Assembly: GCF_013368755.1 (NCBI RefSeq)
Contig: NC_049564.1
Location: 2,860,001-2,924,000 of the forward strand
From: Talaromyces rugulosus
Taxonomy: Eukaryota; Ascomycota; Eurotiomycetes; Eurotiales; Trichocomaceae
Direction of reading: 5' to 3'
Length of the DNA: 64,000 bases
Shown piece after piece: positions 24,536-37,077 of this stretch. Position 1 is the first letter of the stretch; the number at the start of each line of letters is the position of its first letter. The notes beneath the pieces are model-generated. The model saw only the letters and a program-made list of their open reading frames with translations. It was not told the origin of the DNA and made no database searches. A program made the translations under genes and the position numbers.

Positions 24536-25639
24536 TTAGCTGATGAAGCACAGACAGCCGATCGAAATATAAAACACCAGCAAGGGGTAGACAGCAATGC
24601 CAACCCGATTTTTGACCACGCCCGATCCGCCGAGGATGCTTGTGCCGGCGGCGAGAGACCAGGCAATCAAGACCAGATAGACGGGGATTCGCACAATAGT
24701 AGGGAGGCCGAACGCGCTGAGTATCGAGGCTATCACGAGAGGGAACAGGGTGTAACCGATGATACAGACTGACTGGAAGAAGGAGCTGCAGGAGACTGTT
24801 AGCTTTTGGTTAATCAAGGCAACAAAAACGGGGAACCATACATATTGCCTCCGAGAAGCTTGATCTGCAAAGTCACAATCGCCTCACCGATCCAGACCAT
24901 GGAAAACACGCCGGAGAAGACAAGCGACGACTGATCGTCATGAGCACGCATCGAGAGAAACATGCTAAGAAGCAAGCAGAAAATCAGAGGGCCCCTGCAA
25001 ATCATAGTCAGTCTACTATCCTTTTTTTTTTTCCTTTTTTTTTGTTGCAACTCACCATAGATCCCAGTCCCTCAGACCCTCACTCATCCCACCCTGCAAC
25101 ACAACATCGGCATCAGGCCAGCGCCCAACAAGGCCGCGCAATCCATTACTGCCAAACCCAGTTGCTGCTTCACCTCTCTCAGCAGCACCAATACCGCCTC
25201 CGCGCTGCATAAACCCGCCCAATAGATACTTTGGCCACAGCACCTGCCGCATCTTCTCCCACACAGCCAAAAAATCGCGCGACAGCGTGTCCCAGACGCT
25301 CTCGTCAATGGTGTTTTGCGGCGCGCGACGGTCTTCGCCGGGGATTGAGGAGGTGAGGTAATTTGACGAAATCCTGTTTCCTCCTCGTGAGGACGAAGAG
25401 CTGCCGACGGCGTTGACGTCTGATTGGATGTTGCCTCGTAGAGGTGCTGTGTCGGAGGTGTTCAACGGGTCGTCGGCCTCGATGGCTGTGTGTGCATCGC
25501 GCGCGTTAGCAAAAAACCAAACTTGTAGTCAAGGAGAATGGGCTTATATAATACCGTCATCGTCATCAATAAGATCGCTATCGAGGATATCATCGTCGTC
25601 TTCATCGTGCAGGCGGCTGTGTGCTGCTGTCGAAGCCAT
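24536..25639 (-). CDS. Yip1-domain membrane protein (Yip4/YIPF6-like)
   Basis: Golgi/ER membrane protein of the Yip1 family, which binds Rab GTPases in vesicle traffic. Exons 25639-25555, 25485-25056, 24994-24842 and 24785-24536 give 305 residues. The N-terminus is acidic and cytosolic (HDEDDDDILDSDLIDDDD). Then comes the amphipathic segment WEKMRQVLWPK, followed by five hydrophobic segments beginning DWDLWGPLIFCLLLSMFLS. The family signature spans LLGGN-ISFFQSVCIIGYTLFPL, restored exactly by removing 24786-24841. The closest match by eye is YIPF6/Yip4 rather than Yip1 itself. Low-complexity GG/SS regions lie in the N-terminal domain. Junction frames all agree. Confidence 0.88.
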
Positions 25640-26191
25640 GATGATGCTTTACACCTCCGCAAGGCAGCTGCGCGCGTTCTCAACAATCAAAGGCCTGGAG
25701 GGGGAAAAAGACCTGACTAGTCTCAAAATAATTCACGGAAACTCTATCGAAAACAAAAAAAAAGACAAGGGCAGTGGCGTTGCCTTTGAAGTTCCTGATT
25801 CTTAATTGACACAGGTTACGGAGAAGCTAGAGTGGCATCAAAGCCAAAACGTTCAGTTCCCGCCCGCGCGCGCTTGTTTCGGCCAGTCATCGGGAAGCTG
25901 TGGGGGACTAGCTAACTACCACGTTTATTAAAAAGTAATAAATAATAATAATACTAATTTAAGTCTATTAAATGACATCAATTGATATTAAATGCTTGTT
26001 GTCACAGAACTGGAGATAGATGATATATATGTGTATGTATACAAATGTTTCCCTAAAGTCATATGCATATTGCCTCAATGCCCCATTCAAAAACGCCGGA
26101 TAATGCATAGATTATTCTAATATACAAAGACTGCTTTCCCTCTGATGGACATCAAAAATAAAAAAAAATTCAATGTCCTCTCATCTTCTAA
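25640..26191. other. Intergenic upstream of Yip gene
   Basis: Contains a CGCCCGCGCGCGC tract near 25861 and AT-rich sequence with TAATAA runs. No gene seen. Confidence 0.6.
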
Positions 26192-28686
26192 TTAACGTCC
26201 ACCTATAGCCTCCCAATGCTGTGGCAGCGGCGTAAGTTGAGAATTCTCAAACTGAAGCGCGACATCAGGCTTGGAAAACTTCCTCAGCTTGGTAGCCAAT
26301 TCCCGCAGCCATTGACGATCCAACTCGGACAGAGTGTTTTTGTAATGCGTGCTAAGTAGCTTATCAAGCATCTGGCGGGTCTGGACCATAAAGTTGAGGG
26401 CATAAAAGCCGTTGACCATGCCCGGCCGCGACTCGGGGGTATATCCGGATGAATGGACACCCCTAGGGTCCTCCATCACTTCATACAGGCGGTTGACGTG
26501 CGGCTCGAGGCTGGTGACAGCTGCCTTTTGCAACGACCATCGCAAGTTGCGCCCCATGGTAGTGAGGTTAGTGGTAGCTTGGTCAGAGCTAGTTAGACCT
26601 CTCAAACCCAAAAGCCACTGAGGGTTCGATATCAATGCATCGACAAGATTGAGGAACCCTTGCAAGGGTCGGGGGTCCGACAGAGGCAGGCTTTTCTCCA
26701 TCAGAGAAAGCATTTCTTGCGCGTTCAGGAACACATTCGGGTTCTGACGATCCCGCAAGCAGCAGCTCATGGCAAGGTGGAACGTGATCCCTCGAACGTC
26801 AAGAGCTGGAACCATCTGATCCCGTATCAAGTCGACGGCTCCCTGGCTGGATCGCGCAACTCGGAGAAGTCGTAGGTATTCGTGGAAATTGGGAAGGTCG
26901 GGTTGGATTTTGTGAGCATTGTCGGGGCCACCTTCTATGGTGAAATACTTCCAGTACTGTCTTCCAGCAGATGTTCCTTGCGTCATGATCCGGCACGTTT
27001 TCAGAACCGAGTTCAGGATTACGTTATTTGGCGTGACCTGTTCAGAAGGGTCCGAACTACCCTTTTTCCGCTCCACCGGGTCGAAAACGTCTTCGAGGTC
27101 TTCCACATACACCTTTTCGTCCGCGGGATCGAGGGTCTTTTCCGATGGCGAGTCTTGCTCAGATGGTGTTTCCATCTCTGCCTCTCCATCTTTCTCAAGA
27201 TCTAGCTCCTCGCTAACAACTTCGGACGCATTCGTGACCTCGCTAACGACTTCTTCCGGCGGCACCACGCCCTCCTCCTCGGTTGGCTCCTCCTTGTTTA
27301 GTTCCTCCTCGCTTGGTTTAGACTCAGACTCAAACAAACTGGCTCTACTCTGAGGTTTGCGAGCAAAGATAGGAACGCCGAGGGTCTGGTTGAAGAGAGC
27401 CAACACATTGTACGAACTCGACTCGTCCAACGGGTCCAGCAAGATCTGGGCCATTGTGCTGACAAGTTCATTGTCAAGCTCCAACTCGCCATCCTTCCAT
27501 TGGCTCATGACATCTGCCCAAATCCTCTTCACATCCAGAAGTAGGGCCTCGCGCTTCGCACTTCTCATCTTAAGACTGACTTGTTCAGGGTCGTCTTGCG
27601 GTAGAGACTCGATTGCATACTCAAAGTTATTCTGCAACGCCATGAGAATAACAGTATATGTCTGGGCGTTTGGTCGAGCGGAGCCTTGCTCCGGAAGCTC
27701 GCCGACCACGTTCCATAGCGCATCCATGTTATGATAGTTGCCGCATACTTCGAGCATTGCATGGTGGTGGTAGTGTGATGGCGGGACGGGTGATTTTGGG
27801 TCGAGCAATTGCTTGTAGATTTTCTGCGCGATTGGAACTGGATTCCACCCGGGCTTTTTGATTTGCGTGGACAATCCCTTTAGCATGATCGTGTACGTTC
27901 GGTCCGTCGGCTGGCGATGTCTTTTTTTCATCTGTCAAAAGGTATTAGCCATATACTCAAAACGAGATCACCCATTCAGAATTAGCTCACATCATTATAG
28001 AAACTGAATGCCGCCTCAGGCGCAGACTTATAAAAACAATACGAAAGCAACCTATTCCAAGCGACCGCACACTCCATCTTCAACGCCTCTGCTTTACGAA
28101 TCATCGCAACAGCCAGAGCAACCTGATCCGCTTGCAAAAGCCTTGCGATACGAATCGACATTTCTTTTGGGTCTTGCAACCATTTCAACTCCTTGTTCAC
28201 CACAGTCGGGTTGATCGACTGCGGCATTTCGCGGGTTTTGGCCAGCGCCTCGAGCATCTTGACTTCCTTGATGTTACCCATACCAGCATTATTGCTGCCC
28301 TTGTTCCGTCGTGATTCTTTTGCTTGGTGGCGAGTATACCTCAAACTTTCCACTAACCGCACCTTGCGATCTGAGGTGTCAAATGCTCTACCATCACCAT
28401 CATCATCATCCCTTCTCCTATTCTCCGCCGATCTTCTTCTTGGTGCTTCTCTTCTTCCAGTCCTGATGCGCGGGCCCCGTCTGTCTGATTCTTCCTCGTC
28501 GTCGAGTGCAAACGCTTCAGTTTTTGCAAAGGATCCAAAGGACCCAAAGGACGAATTCTTTCGCAGTTGTTGAGCTGTAGGTATTAGAAACTGTCTGTGT
28601 ACTGCATATCCGCCTCGAAAACGTGTTGTCCCCAGACGAGCGCCGGCGCCCAAGTTGCGAATGCACGCAGATGTGCAATTCAGCAT
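26192..28686 (-). CDS. Mitochondrial pentatricopeptide-repeat-type protein
   Basis: Two exons, 28686-27991 and 27931-26192, separated by a 59-nt intron, give 811 residues. The N-terminus MLNCTSACIRNLGAGARLG is arginine-containing and acid-free, fitting a mitochondrial presequence. A charged Arg/Asp linker follows, then helical-repeat segments with PPR character: VALAVAMIRKAEAL, AWNRLLSYCFYKSAPEAAF, DRTYTIMLKGLST, HYHHHAMLEVCG and AQTYTVILMALQN. An acidic Glu-rich insert (about residues 430-520) splits the repeats. PPR proteins of this length in yeasts bind mitochondrial RNAs (processing or translation), but I cannot assign the target RNA. ATG 28686 is chosen because upstream in-frame sequence lacks coding character. 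Confidence 0.72.
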
Positions 28687-30207
28687 GGCGAAAGTTTTTC
28701 GTAGGAATAATTTCTGCGCGTATTCAAAAACTTCGATATCCCATGTGTGTGTTTGTATATTATCGTGGTGGGTCCAGGTAATGCGACTGGTGGCGTGAAC
28801 GAACTTCGTTTGGCGAGAGGAAAGAAACTGAGATAGGCGTTCGACCGAAAGAGCAATCAAACCCACACGATACCGATTAATCAATTTGTAAGCTCGATCG
28901 ACGCTCACGATGATAGACAAGGCGAAGTGGCCGTTAAAAGGAAAAAACTGTACAAGGCGCAAACAAGCGTATAAGGGGAACGAAAGTCCTGGGCAACTGT
29001 TGAAAGCCGCGAAAGCTATTGAAAAATACAATAAATAGAAGAAGAGAATAATTCCCAGTCTACTCTTGAAAAAAAAAAAAAGTAGATGGTTAGAAGGACA
29101 AAAAAGCAACAGGCAGTCGCGGACAGGTTCGTGAAGGTTCACTGGAGTTTTTTTTTTTTCAGAAAATAATAACGGAAGGCGATAGCAAGGCAGCTTGCCG
29201 AAACAGGTTAGCCTGGTTGTTCCTGATAAAGTCGACTTTAGCTTTAGCGTTCGATTTAGTTCGACCATACAATTTATATGAATTTAATAATAATTAGTAG
29301 TATTGATTCATGTTCTCGCTCCTGGACTGGCTCAAGTCTGACTAGACTTGGAAAATATGATCACATTTAGACATCAAGCATTCGAATAGATCGAGAAGAT
29401 CTTGCGACCACAGGTGAACAAGGTAGTTCACTCTCAACATCTAATAGCGATTCTAGTCAATACACTACTACGTATACATTTAAACTCTCAAAACTTGCGT
29501 GGATATGCTCATCTTACATCGCAAGATAATAATATTCAGAGATGAGAAATGGGTTAAAATACCAGCGTATAAATTGAAAAACCGCAGGAAATAAATTTAA
29601 TGCAATAAGACCGGGAGATTCGTATAACAGGGAATAACAACATGTTGAAAAGTTTAAAGAACACGCAGAACCAATCGACAATGACCAGCGTACATAGCAA
29701 CAAACAAAAAAATCTCAAAGGCCAGAACAGAGCAACAGCTAAACGAGCCAACAAACCCAGAACAGGAAACATGCTGGATCGATGCAAAAGTTCCGCCACG
29801 CTTCTGATGGATTAAAAAAAAGGAGCTGAAAAGAGAAAAGAGAAAAAAACAGAAGACACCGCCAATATCCAGTGCGATGATCCCCCTTGGTTTGAGATTT
29901 CTTTTTCCGTTGATGTCCGAATTTTTTGTCTTCCCCGGATGTCCGCGCATCCTCCATGCCCAATACGCAGTAGTCGAGAAGGAAAGAAGACAAAAGCCGG
30001 CCAGGTCTACTTTCCATTCTTCCAAAAAGAAAATATAAGAAAAAGAAAGAAAGAAAAAACGAATCATCCATCCGAGGCCAGGAGTGGTATCATAAAAACG
30101 AAAACATTTTTATATTAAAATCGGGAATGTCGGTGCGCGAGATAAATGCACGGGGGGGGGGGGGGAGTATTAAAATATCGTGAACATAGGTGATACAGCC
30201 GAGTTGT
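28687..30207. other. Intergenic, 1.5 kb
   Basis: Upstream of the PPR gene and downstream of the con7-like gene. AT-rich with homopolymer A/T runs and a G14 tract at 30152-30165. No gene seen. Confidence 0.6.
30152..30165. repeat. Poly-G tract (G14)
   Basis: Fourteen consecutive G residues, just past the con7-like stop codon on the template for its 3' UTR (C-run in the mRNA). Confidence 0.85.
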
Positions 30208-31814
30208 CTATTGGTAGTTTCCAGATTGGTTGTCTGGGGCTAGAGAATCAGCCGTCAGCACCACAATGCGGGACGATATTGCAATAATTCGTATCCATGC
30301 GATGCTCTTGGGTCCAAGGCGAGGCAGAAAGGACTAAGTGGCGACAGCTACTTACGCTGGTACACCTGGTTGTTTTGGGCGTAAGGAGAGTGTGGGTAAT
30401 TGCTGTAAATCTGGGCGTTACCCTGAGGGTACACCATCTGGCCGGCACCACCAGCGGCGTATTGACCGGGAACTTGGTTCTCGGCAGGCTGGTAACCGAT
30501 GGGAGGCAATTGACGCACACCACCTGCGTAGGCAGGAGGTTGGCCTCCCTGCGAAGGATCCGCGGGGGGACCGCCCTCAGGTTGAGCCTGAGCTTGGGCA
30601 GCAGCCTGGCGTTCGCGCTCTTCAGCGGCCTTGCGCTGGTTCTCCTCTTCCTTCTTGCGAGCCTTCCACTCTTTGCGGATTTCCTTGAACTCTGTCAAAA
30701 AAAGATGGGTGGTCAGCAACGACTTCATGTGAGCCAATTCTTTTGCTTCTGCTTGTAAAATGTTTTTTGTGCTTTTTTGAGTGGAACAGATGAGATGCCA
30801 AAAAAGACACTATCGACGGAGGCTAGGGCTGTGCAAGATTTAAGATTAACGTTGCCGCCGGTGCGAACGCTACTGCGATAGCCGCGTGCCTTAGCATCGC
30901 GTGTTGTGTAACACGACTAACGATGCAGGCGCCGCACTAACCTCATCCGAGGCCCGCAACAACAACAGTCGCGTCGCATCCAACAAAACTCGCGTCGAGT
31001 TTTTTTTTTCTTTCCAAGGGCAGAATGATAAAACAAGTAATAAAATAAGCAGCTTACCTTCTGGTGTTCGTTTTGAACCGTGCGATTGCATGGTTACATG
31101 TGCATTAAGGTGATTCAAGGTACCATAGGCCTTCTCGCAGCCATTCCAACCGCATTTGTACATACGCTCAATTTCTTCATAACGGCGACGCGGGCGCTTG
31201 TGCTGCTGGGCACCAGGAATTGGGACGAAAGAATAGACCTAAACACAGAGAGAGATATTGTCAGTAACAGATTAGCCAAATCAAATGTTTTTTTTTTTTT
31301 AAAAAAATCAAATAATAATGCATCTTCACGCGTGGTGAAGACATAATATCTTCAAATCTTTCAGGCAAAGGCCGCCCAAGGAGATGACTAGCACGATCTT
31401 TTCTTTCTCTTTTTTTATCTTTTTTTTCTTTTCTTTTCTTTTTTTTGCAAAAAATCGTGCGCCAAAACCGAATGAACGTACCTGACCAGGGCGCGGCCCT
31501 GCGGTCGCAGCAGGGGAGGCAGAACCAACCGTTGGGGCAGGGGAGCTATAAGGACCCGGCATGTGAGGTTGCTGGTGAGGATAACCATGCGACCATTCCG
31601 GACGCGCATACATCTGCGGGGGCGGATGACCCTGGTACTGGGCCATATCGTGACCCTGAGGCTGGTAAGGGGAATACGGGGGAGGGTATGTCGGGCTGGA
31701 GGCCGCAATTGAGGGATCTATAGGAAGGTCCGCGTCAGACTTCAAGTTCGACTGATTGCGATGGTCATCATGCTTTCCATCGAGGGTGGTGGACGAACTC
31801 GTTGCTTGGGCCAT
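30208..31814 (-). CDS. con7: C2H2 zinc-finger transcription factor, Con7-like
   Basis: Nuclear regulator homologous to Con7, known in Magnaporthe for conidium morphology and infection structures. Exons 31814-31482, 31238-31058, 30691-30356 and 30239-30208 give 293 residues. The N-terminal half is Pro/Tyr/Gln-rich (PPPYSPYQPQGHD). Exon 2 opens with VYSFVPIPGAQQHKRPRRRY, then a single C2H2 finger MYKCGWNGCEKAYG...HLNAHVTMQSHG (C-x4-C-x12-H-x5-H). Exon 3 continues EFKEIRKEWKARKKEEE and a Pro/Gln-rich tail. The last exon adds only PDNQSGNYQ. Intron 1 (31239-31481, 243 nt) is unusually long. The start is uncertain: ATG 31814 has strong context (GCCATGG); in-frame sequence without ATG extends upstream (NTPPPEYHSAARP). 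Confidence 0.85.
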
Positions 31815-32250
31815 GGCTGGCGCGTCGCCGGTCTGTGTATGCGACGGTGGGTGATAACGCGCGAGCGAAGACTCTGGACGTGCGGCCGAATGGTATTCGG
31901 GTGGCGGGGTGTTTCTCAACGTGTGAACGTTCAGAATAACAGTGGCAAACCTGACTGCGCGTAATCAGATGCAGGCCTTTCCATAAAATGGAGCTCTGTT
32001 TTTGGTGGTGTGTGTGGCGCGAAGAACACAACTCACACCAAAGAGACGAAGAAAAGACACCGGCGCGTACCTTGTTCACTGAAATTGACCAGTAGTTTTT
32101 TCCCTGTTTCCACTAACTTTTGGAGAAAGAAAGTAGAGTGGCAAAAGAGAGCAAGGAATATAGTAGGGTCAGCCTGGTTCAGACGCGACCGTCACTAGAA
32201 CAGACGCGATGGCAAAACAAGAGCAGCGCTCTCAAGACAAGTGGACTTGG
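31815..32250 (-). promoter_or_regulatory. con7-like 5' leader with candidate intron and uORF
   Basis: Upstream of ATG 31814 on the minus strand is ATG 31989, opening a 17-codon ORF closed by TGA. A donor AAG|GTACGC at 32070 and acceptors at 31996 (AACAG) or about 31956 (GCGCAG) suggest a leader intron. The longer form would remove the uORF start. Not proven from sequence. Confidence 0.35.
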
Positions 32251-33420
32251 TCTGATGAACGAGAAAAGAAAGGCTCGGGAATTTTTGACGCGGTCGACGG
32301 TCTAAAAGGCACGGACGACAAGCGATTTGTTATGAGCTTCCTTCGTCCTGGGGTCAGGAGAGGCTTAATCAACCCTAGCCGGGATTTTAGGGTAACCGAA
32401 CGGAAAGAATGCCTTGCAGTTTGCAGCTAAGGAGGATAGTGTAGCAGTAGTCGCACGAGGAACCGGCGGGAAGAGAAAAGTTGGCTTGACCAGGTGGGAA
32501 TGACGCGAGAGTTTAAACCAGCCGAATGAGACCGCCGATGGATGATATGGGGGGGAAGGAAAAGCGACCAGGACCAGGTACCCTCAAAAACTAGTGTGCC
32601 TAGTGGGGGTTTTTTTTGGTGCAATGATTTGATTTGGTTCTCGGATTTTCCCAGCAAGGCGGGTGGAAGAATAAGTGGGAATAGCGGTAGATGCTGACGG
32701 CGCTTTCGCCCTAACAGGACGGAGGAGTGGACGACACAAATTAATGGCAACGGGAGCACTTGGAGGAAAAGGGGAAAGCGAGGTGGGCTTCAGGGGAGGG
32801 CCGCCTAAAAAGTTGCTCAGAACTTCAGATGGGCAAGGCTTTGGGAAAGCTGGTCCGCCGTTCGGGAGGAGAAAATTGCGACTCGATTCCTCGTGGTGGA
32901 TAAGCCGGGACCCAGTTTTCGCGTGGAGTCCGTATTTCCAGCGTCGTGGTTGGGTGCAAGTGACGAGGGGGCGGCTTCCTACTGGAAGGCGAGCCGGGAT
33001 ATTATTTATTGCTGATGATGCTTGGGAGCGCCGGAGCGGAGCTGTATCTCGTTGCGGCGTCAAGCGCAGCCGGGTTGGGCCAACGAAAGAGACCAGCGAC
33101 CCACTCTGATGGGAGATGAATGCTTTCCCCTCTCAGCGCGATGCCCGTTGGTTGAAATCGGAACACCCCGGACAGAACACTGGAAGTATTTTTTTGGTGG
33201 TTGTTGTGTTTTTTTTTTGTCAGCTCAGAAAAAGACAGCACAATGTCTTTCTTTGGGCGCAGGTGTGCACGGTGGTAACGCGGGTTCTGCGGCTTGTGAT
33301 ATTATTATTTTTTCCCTTTCTCTCTTCTCTGTAACTTTAATTCCGTACTTTCGTCCTTGACGGTATTTTTCGACCCACTTTCGAAAAGGGCACCAAAGCG
33401 GAAGTGGCAAGGTCGAAAAC

Positions 33421-33442
33421 AAAAAAAAAAAAAAAAAAAAAA
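33421..33442. repeat. Poly-A tract (A22)
   Basis: Twenty-two consecutive A residues in non-coding DNA. Confidence 0.85.
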
Positions 33443-34743
33443 GTATCGAAAAGGCGTGCGATACGATACGTCGAGGTGGGTTTGCCCAAGAGTGGTTCCG
33501 ATAACGAAGACGGAGGGCCGGTCGGCGGTCGTAGTGTAAAAGGGGGCCCCCCTATGGCCAGTGTGCAATAATGCTTACTGCGTGGACAGTGGCCCTCTGG
33601 CCGTGGTTTTTTGGGAGGCGAGATAATAAAAAAATTATAAATCCAGAAAAGCGGCCTAGCGTGGACAGCGTTCTGGACAAGATGACAGCGTCGTAGCGCA
33701 CAGTAGCAAGGGAACGCTGGACCCAGGAAGGTTAGAGAGTTGGCTGAGAAGGGTTAGGTGTGGCCCTAGTGATGAAGCGGGCGTAGTGCAGGCCGGGGAA
33801 GCGGTGACGGCGCGACGCAGGATTTGGGATTGACGAACTAAAAGGTGGAGAAGAACTGGAACGATGAGATGGGTCGAGATAGCAGATGGACGATGGGGAA
33901 AAAGAGAAAGTCTGTTGATGGACGGTGGCGAGGAGAGTTGAGAAGTGGCAGGGATAGGAAAATGGGAGTGGAAGGGGAGGAAAAAAAAAAAAGGGCAGGC
34001 GCGACGTGGAAGCGCAGGGAAGACCGAGGCGGCGAGGCCACAAGGCATCAAGGCATCAACAAGGCATCAACACGCGCGCGCATAAAACGGGACAGGGGAT
34101 TGGTCTCTAATTCGTCCATTCTACAGTTTGTACACTGCATATGCTACGCCCATAGATTCCTGCGGTTATTATTATTGGGGCAGGAAATGTGACCTGCTCG
34201 TAAAATTACTCGAGGAATCAGGCGGCCATTATTGGCTAGTAGGCGCAGGTGTTGTCTTTCGGATCCGGTGAAGCCGATGACTGCATCTGGCGGTCAACAA
34301 AGTTGCGGTCCGGTTCTTGCACGGCGGCGATGGTACATAGTGCTGCGATCTCGATGTGCTGTTGCTAGGATCTAGTTGCGATGAGTACGTAGTAGTTGCA
34401 GTAGCAGTAGCAGTAGCCAAATGTAGCCAAGAGATGGTGGCATGGACAGCATGACGGACTAGGGAGCGCAAGTCAGGAACGCGTGGTCCCGAAAAGGGGC
34501 TAGTGCTCCAAGGCAAAACAAAACAGAAAATAAGAATGGGCCGGCGTCTCCAGCGAGTCACTAGAGCCCGGCGACACTGGCCGGCAGTTGCTAGCGAGTG
34601 CCATAGGCAGCGCGCTCCGAGCAGAGATATGATATAGATGAAACATGGGATGGTAATTGGACCAGAATGGCGATAATGGTCACCACTGGGGGGGGTGGAT
34701 TTACTGATTATTGGCAGGACCTGACTCGCGTCACATCATTCAG

Positions 34744-34797
34744 ATTTCAGTTTCCAGATTAATAATAATATTTCAGTTTCGAGATGATATTATTATT
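34744..34797. repeat. Direct repeat with inverted arms
   Basis: ATTTCAGTTTCCAGAT at 34744-34759 recurs with one mismatch at 34770-34785. AATAATAATAT (34761-34771) and its exact reverse complement (34787-34797) flank the second copy, allowing an 11-bp stem. Confidence 0.7.
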
Positions 34798-35865
34798 TCA
34801 ATTGATACAGTCCATGTGAAAAGGAGTCAAAAAAACCGTCCCGTCGCGTCGGGATTTATCCGCGGCGATTCCCAATCGGGAAATGTTTCGCACAAATCCC
34901 GCCCGCTGCACTTGGCACGCACGCTGATTGGCCCATAAATAAAATAGCGGTCCCGAGACCGGCGGCCGGAGTGGGGGCAGCGGCTCAACCAATAATGTTC
35001 TTGTATATACAGTATAACTCTTAACTAATAACTATACGGTGATACACAAGCCATAGTTGCTATCATCTATGCCGTTCTTTGGCCCCAAAAGCTACCAAGG
35101 CTACGCACTCTGCACTTGGGCTATGGTTTCTTTTCCATGCAGCATCTCCACAGCCACATCCACGTCAAGCAACAAACAAGTACCGCATGTGGGCCCCGCC
35201 CGCCGGTCATGTGCCCCCGGTTCGCCGTCCTGGTTGGCCCGCCGCGCAACCAGCATTTTCCGTTATCATCCAGCTGGTCGGTGCAGCACTCGCATTATGT
35301 AGCATCCATTCCGCCATCTGCGGCATGTCAGCATCTGAAACTTGATGATATTTTTTATTAAAAATTCTAGATAATAATAATAACATAATATAAACCCCAA
35401 GTACGGAGTTACTTTGTCAAAGTACGGGTATCCGTATCCGCACTTTAGTTCTATACAGGTTATTCCCCTTTGGGCGACGTGCATGCGCAGCCCAAGCCGG
35501 ATGGAGAAATTCTGGCTCTGCCGCGTCCGTGCCCTCGGTCGTATCGTATCATGTATGTATTTATTATCATTTATGGTAGTATTTTCTCGCTATCATCCTT
35601 GTCTGTTTATCATCGCAATTACGTGGCAAATCCAACACTGTCGGATCGAAGCGATTTGTCAATTGTTTCAACTATGCGAAAAATCCTACTCCACCTTGCG
35701 CATGCAACCTCTTGCCGGTGAACCGAGCATGAATCATGCGTTACTTTCTATGATAAATTCAAACCAATATTGGACCTTTTTTTCCTTCTTCTTGGTCCGT
35801 GTTTTATTAGACTTCTAGTGGATCCCAGTCAGCTGAGATTGATAATGATATACTACGTACCTCCA

Positions 35866-35881
35866 TACGGAGTACTCCGTA
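35866..35881. repeat. 16-bp palindrome TACGGAGTACTCCGTA
   Basis: Extended perfect copy of the palindrome also found at 4431-4444. Confidence 0.7.
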
Positions 35882-36186
35882 CGTAAAAAGGAAATAATTA
35901 AACGAGGACCACGGTTTTTGTTTTGTCTTTTTTTTTTTTCTTGGCGTATTGTACCGAGGCTCCGTTTTTCTCTCTCCCTATTGCGGCATCTTCCGATTAC
36001 CAAGGAAATACAAATTACTAATTAATGCGAGGAAAACCCCCCCCCAGTATGACCCAATCACACACAGAGCGACAAATCACGCCATTGGGGGAGAAATTGC
36101 CGATCCCTGTGGAATTTTCTTATCTTTTTTTCTTCTCGGATTATGTGGGTTGACTGTTGTTGGCCATCTGGTGACTTGCGCCTTTA

Positions 36187-36208
36187 TTTTTTTTTTTTTT
36201 TTTTTTTT
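36187..36208. repeat. Poly-T tract (T22)
   Basis: Twenty-two consecutive T residues in non-coding DNA. Confidence 0.85.
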
Positions 36209-36619
36209 CGACGTTGACTTTCAAGTCTTTTACACGTTCTTAAAACGCTTAAAGAAATGGCTAGTAGATCGACGACCAGTCGGCCTCTAAAGCTTAGGCT
36301 GCTCCGTAACTTAACTACTAGTACTAGCTACACTACACTCGACGGCGGCTGCGGGTAGACCGTCGTGACGCCGCTGGTTTATCAGATTCATGCTAAGACT
36401 ACGGTTGAGCTAGTGGTAGTTGATGAGCACTTGATATTATTGGCGGTTGGATGATGTACTAGAGATGTCAAAAATAATTCCATGTTATTGTAGAGAGTGT
36501 TTTTATATCAATTTATATGTATTTTATGTAGTCTTTATATTGTATATTGTATATTGTATTGATGTACTTGATACAAAATTTATATATCAACTAATTATTC
36601 AACTCTCAATACTGCTATT

Positions 36620-36653
36620 TATATATATATGTATATATATAGATATATATATA
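36620..36653. repeat. AT dinucleotide tract
   Basis: Imperfect (TA)n with single G interruptions, in the gene-poor region. Confidence 0.7.
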
Positions 36654-37077
36654 CAGTCGACAACAGTAAGCTATACATGTTCCATGCATATTCTTCGCGC
36701 GCTCCATTCCATCTTGTGCAACTCGGGCTGCACCTAGTCGTCCTACATACATGTTTGGTGTAGTCCTGCAACAATCCGAACTCGTGGCGTACTAGTCCAC
36801 CCCAGTTGACCCCTCCATGCATCTAAGCTCTAACTAGGTACCGGATACTATTTTTTTTTTACTGGAAATTTACTAAAAAAAAAAAAAAAAACCGAGCTAA
36901 AATAACTCCATATCGAGTACCAAACTTCCAAGAAATGCCAATGCCCCTCCCCTCCCGCTAGTTTCGTGTAGCCTTGGGGTTTGAAAAACGGTCTTATGTC
37001 ATATGTGCCATGCAAACTAAGGTCCAGTTGATTGTTATTATTGGCTACATGTATATATTTTATATTTAGTGTGATTA

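Larger units (their letters stand above)
32251..37077. other. Gene-poor 4.8-kb region
   Basis: No ORF with a recognisable domain on either strand. Holds A22 (33421-33442) and T22 (36187-36208) homopolymers, a 16-bp direct repeat with inverted arms (34744-34797), the extended palindrome TACGGAGTACTCCGTA (35866-35881) and an AT-dinucleotide tract (36620-36653). It may be the long regulatory region of the con7-like gene plus dbp2 downstream DNA. Confidence 0.55.

Noticed and set aside
33421..36208. A22 and T22 tracts as ends of a retroposed element
   Set aside because: They point in opposite senses, but no target-site duplication, ORF or matching flanks were found; homopolymers are common in this genome.
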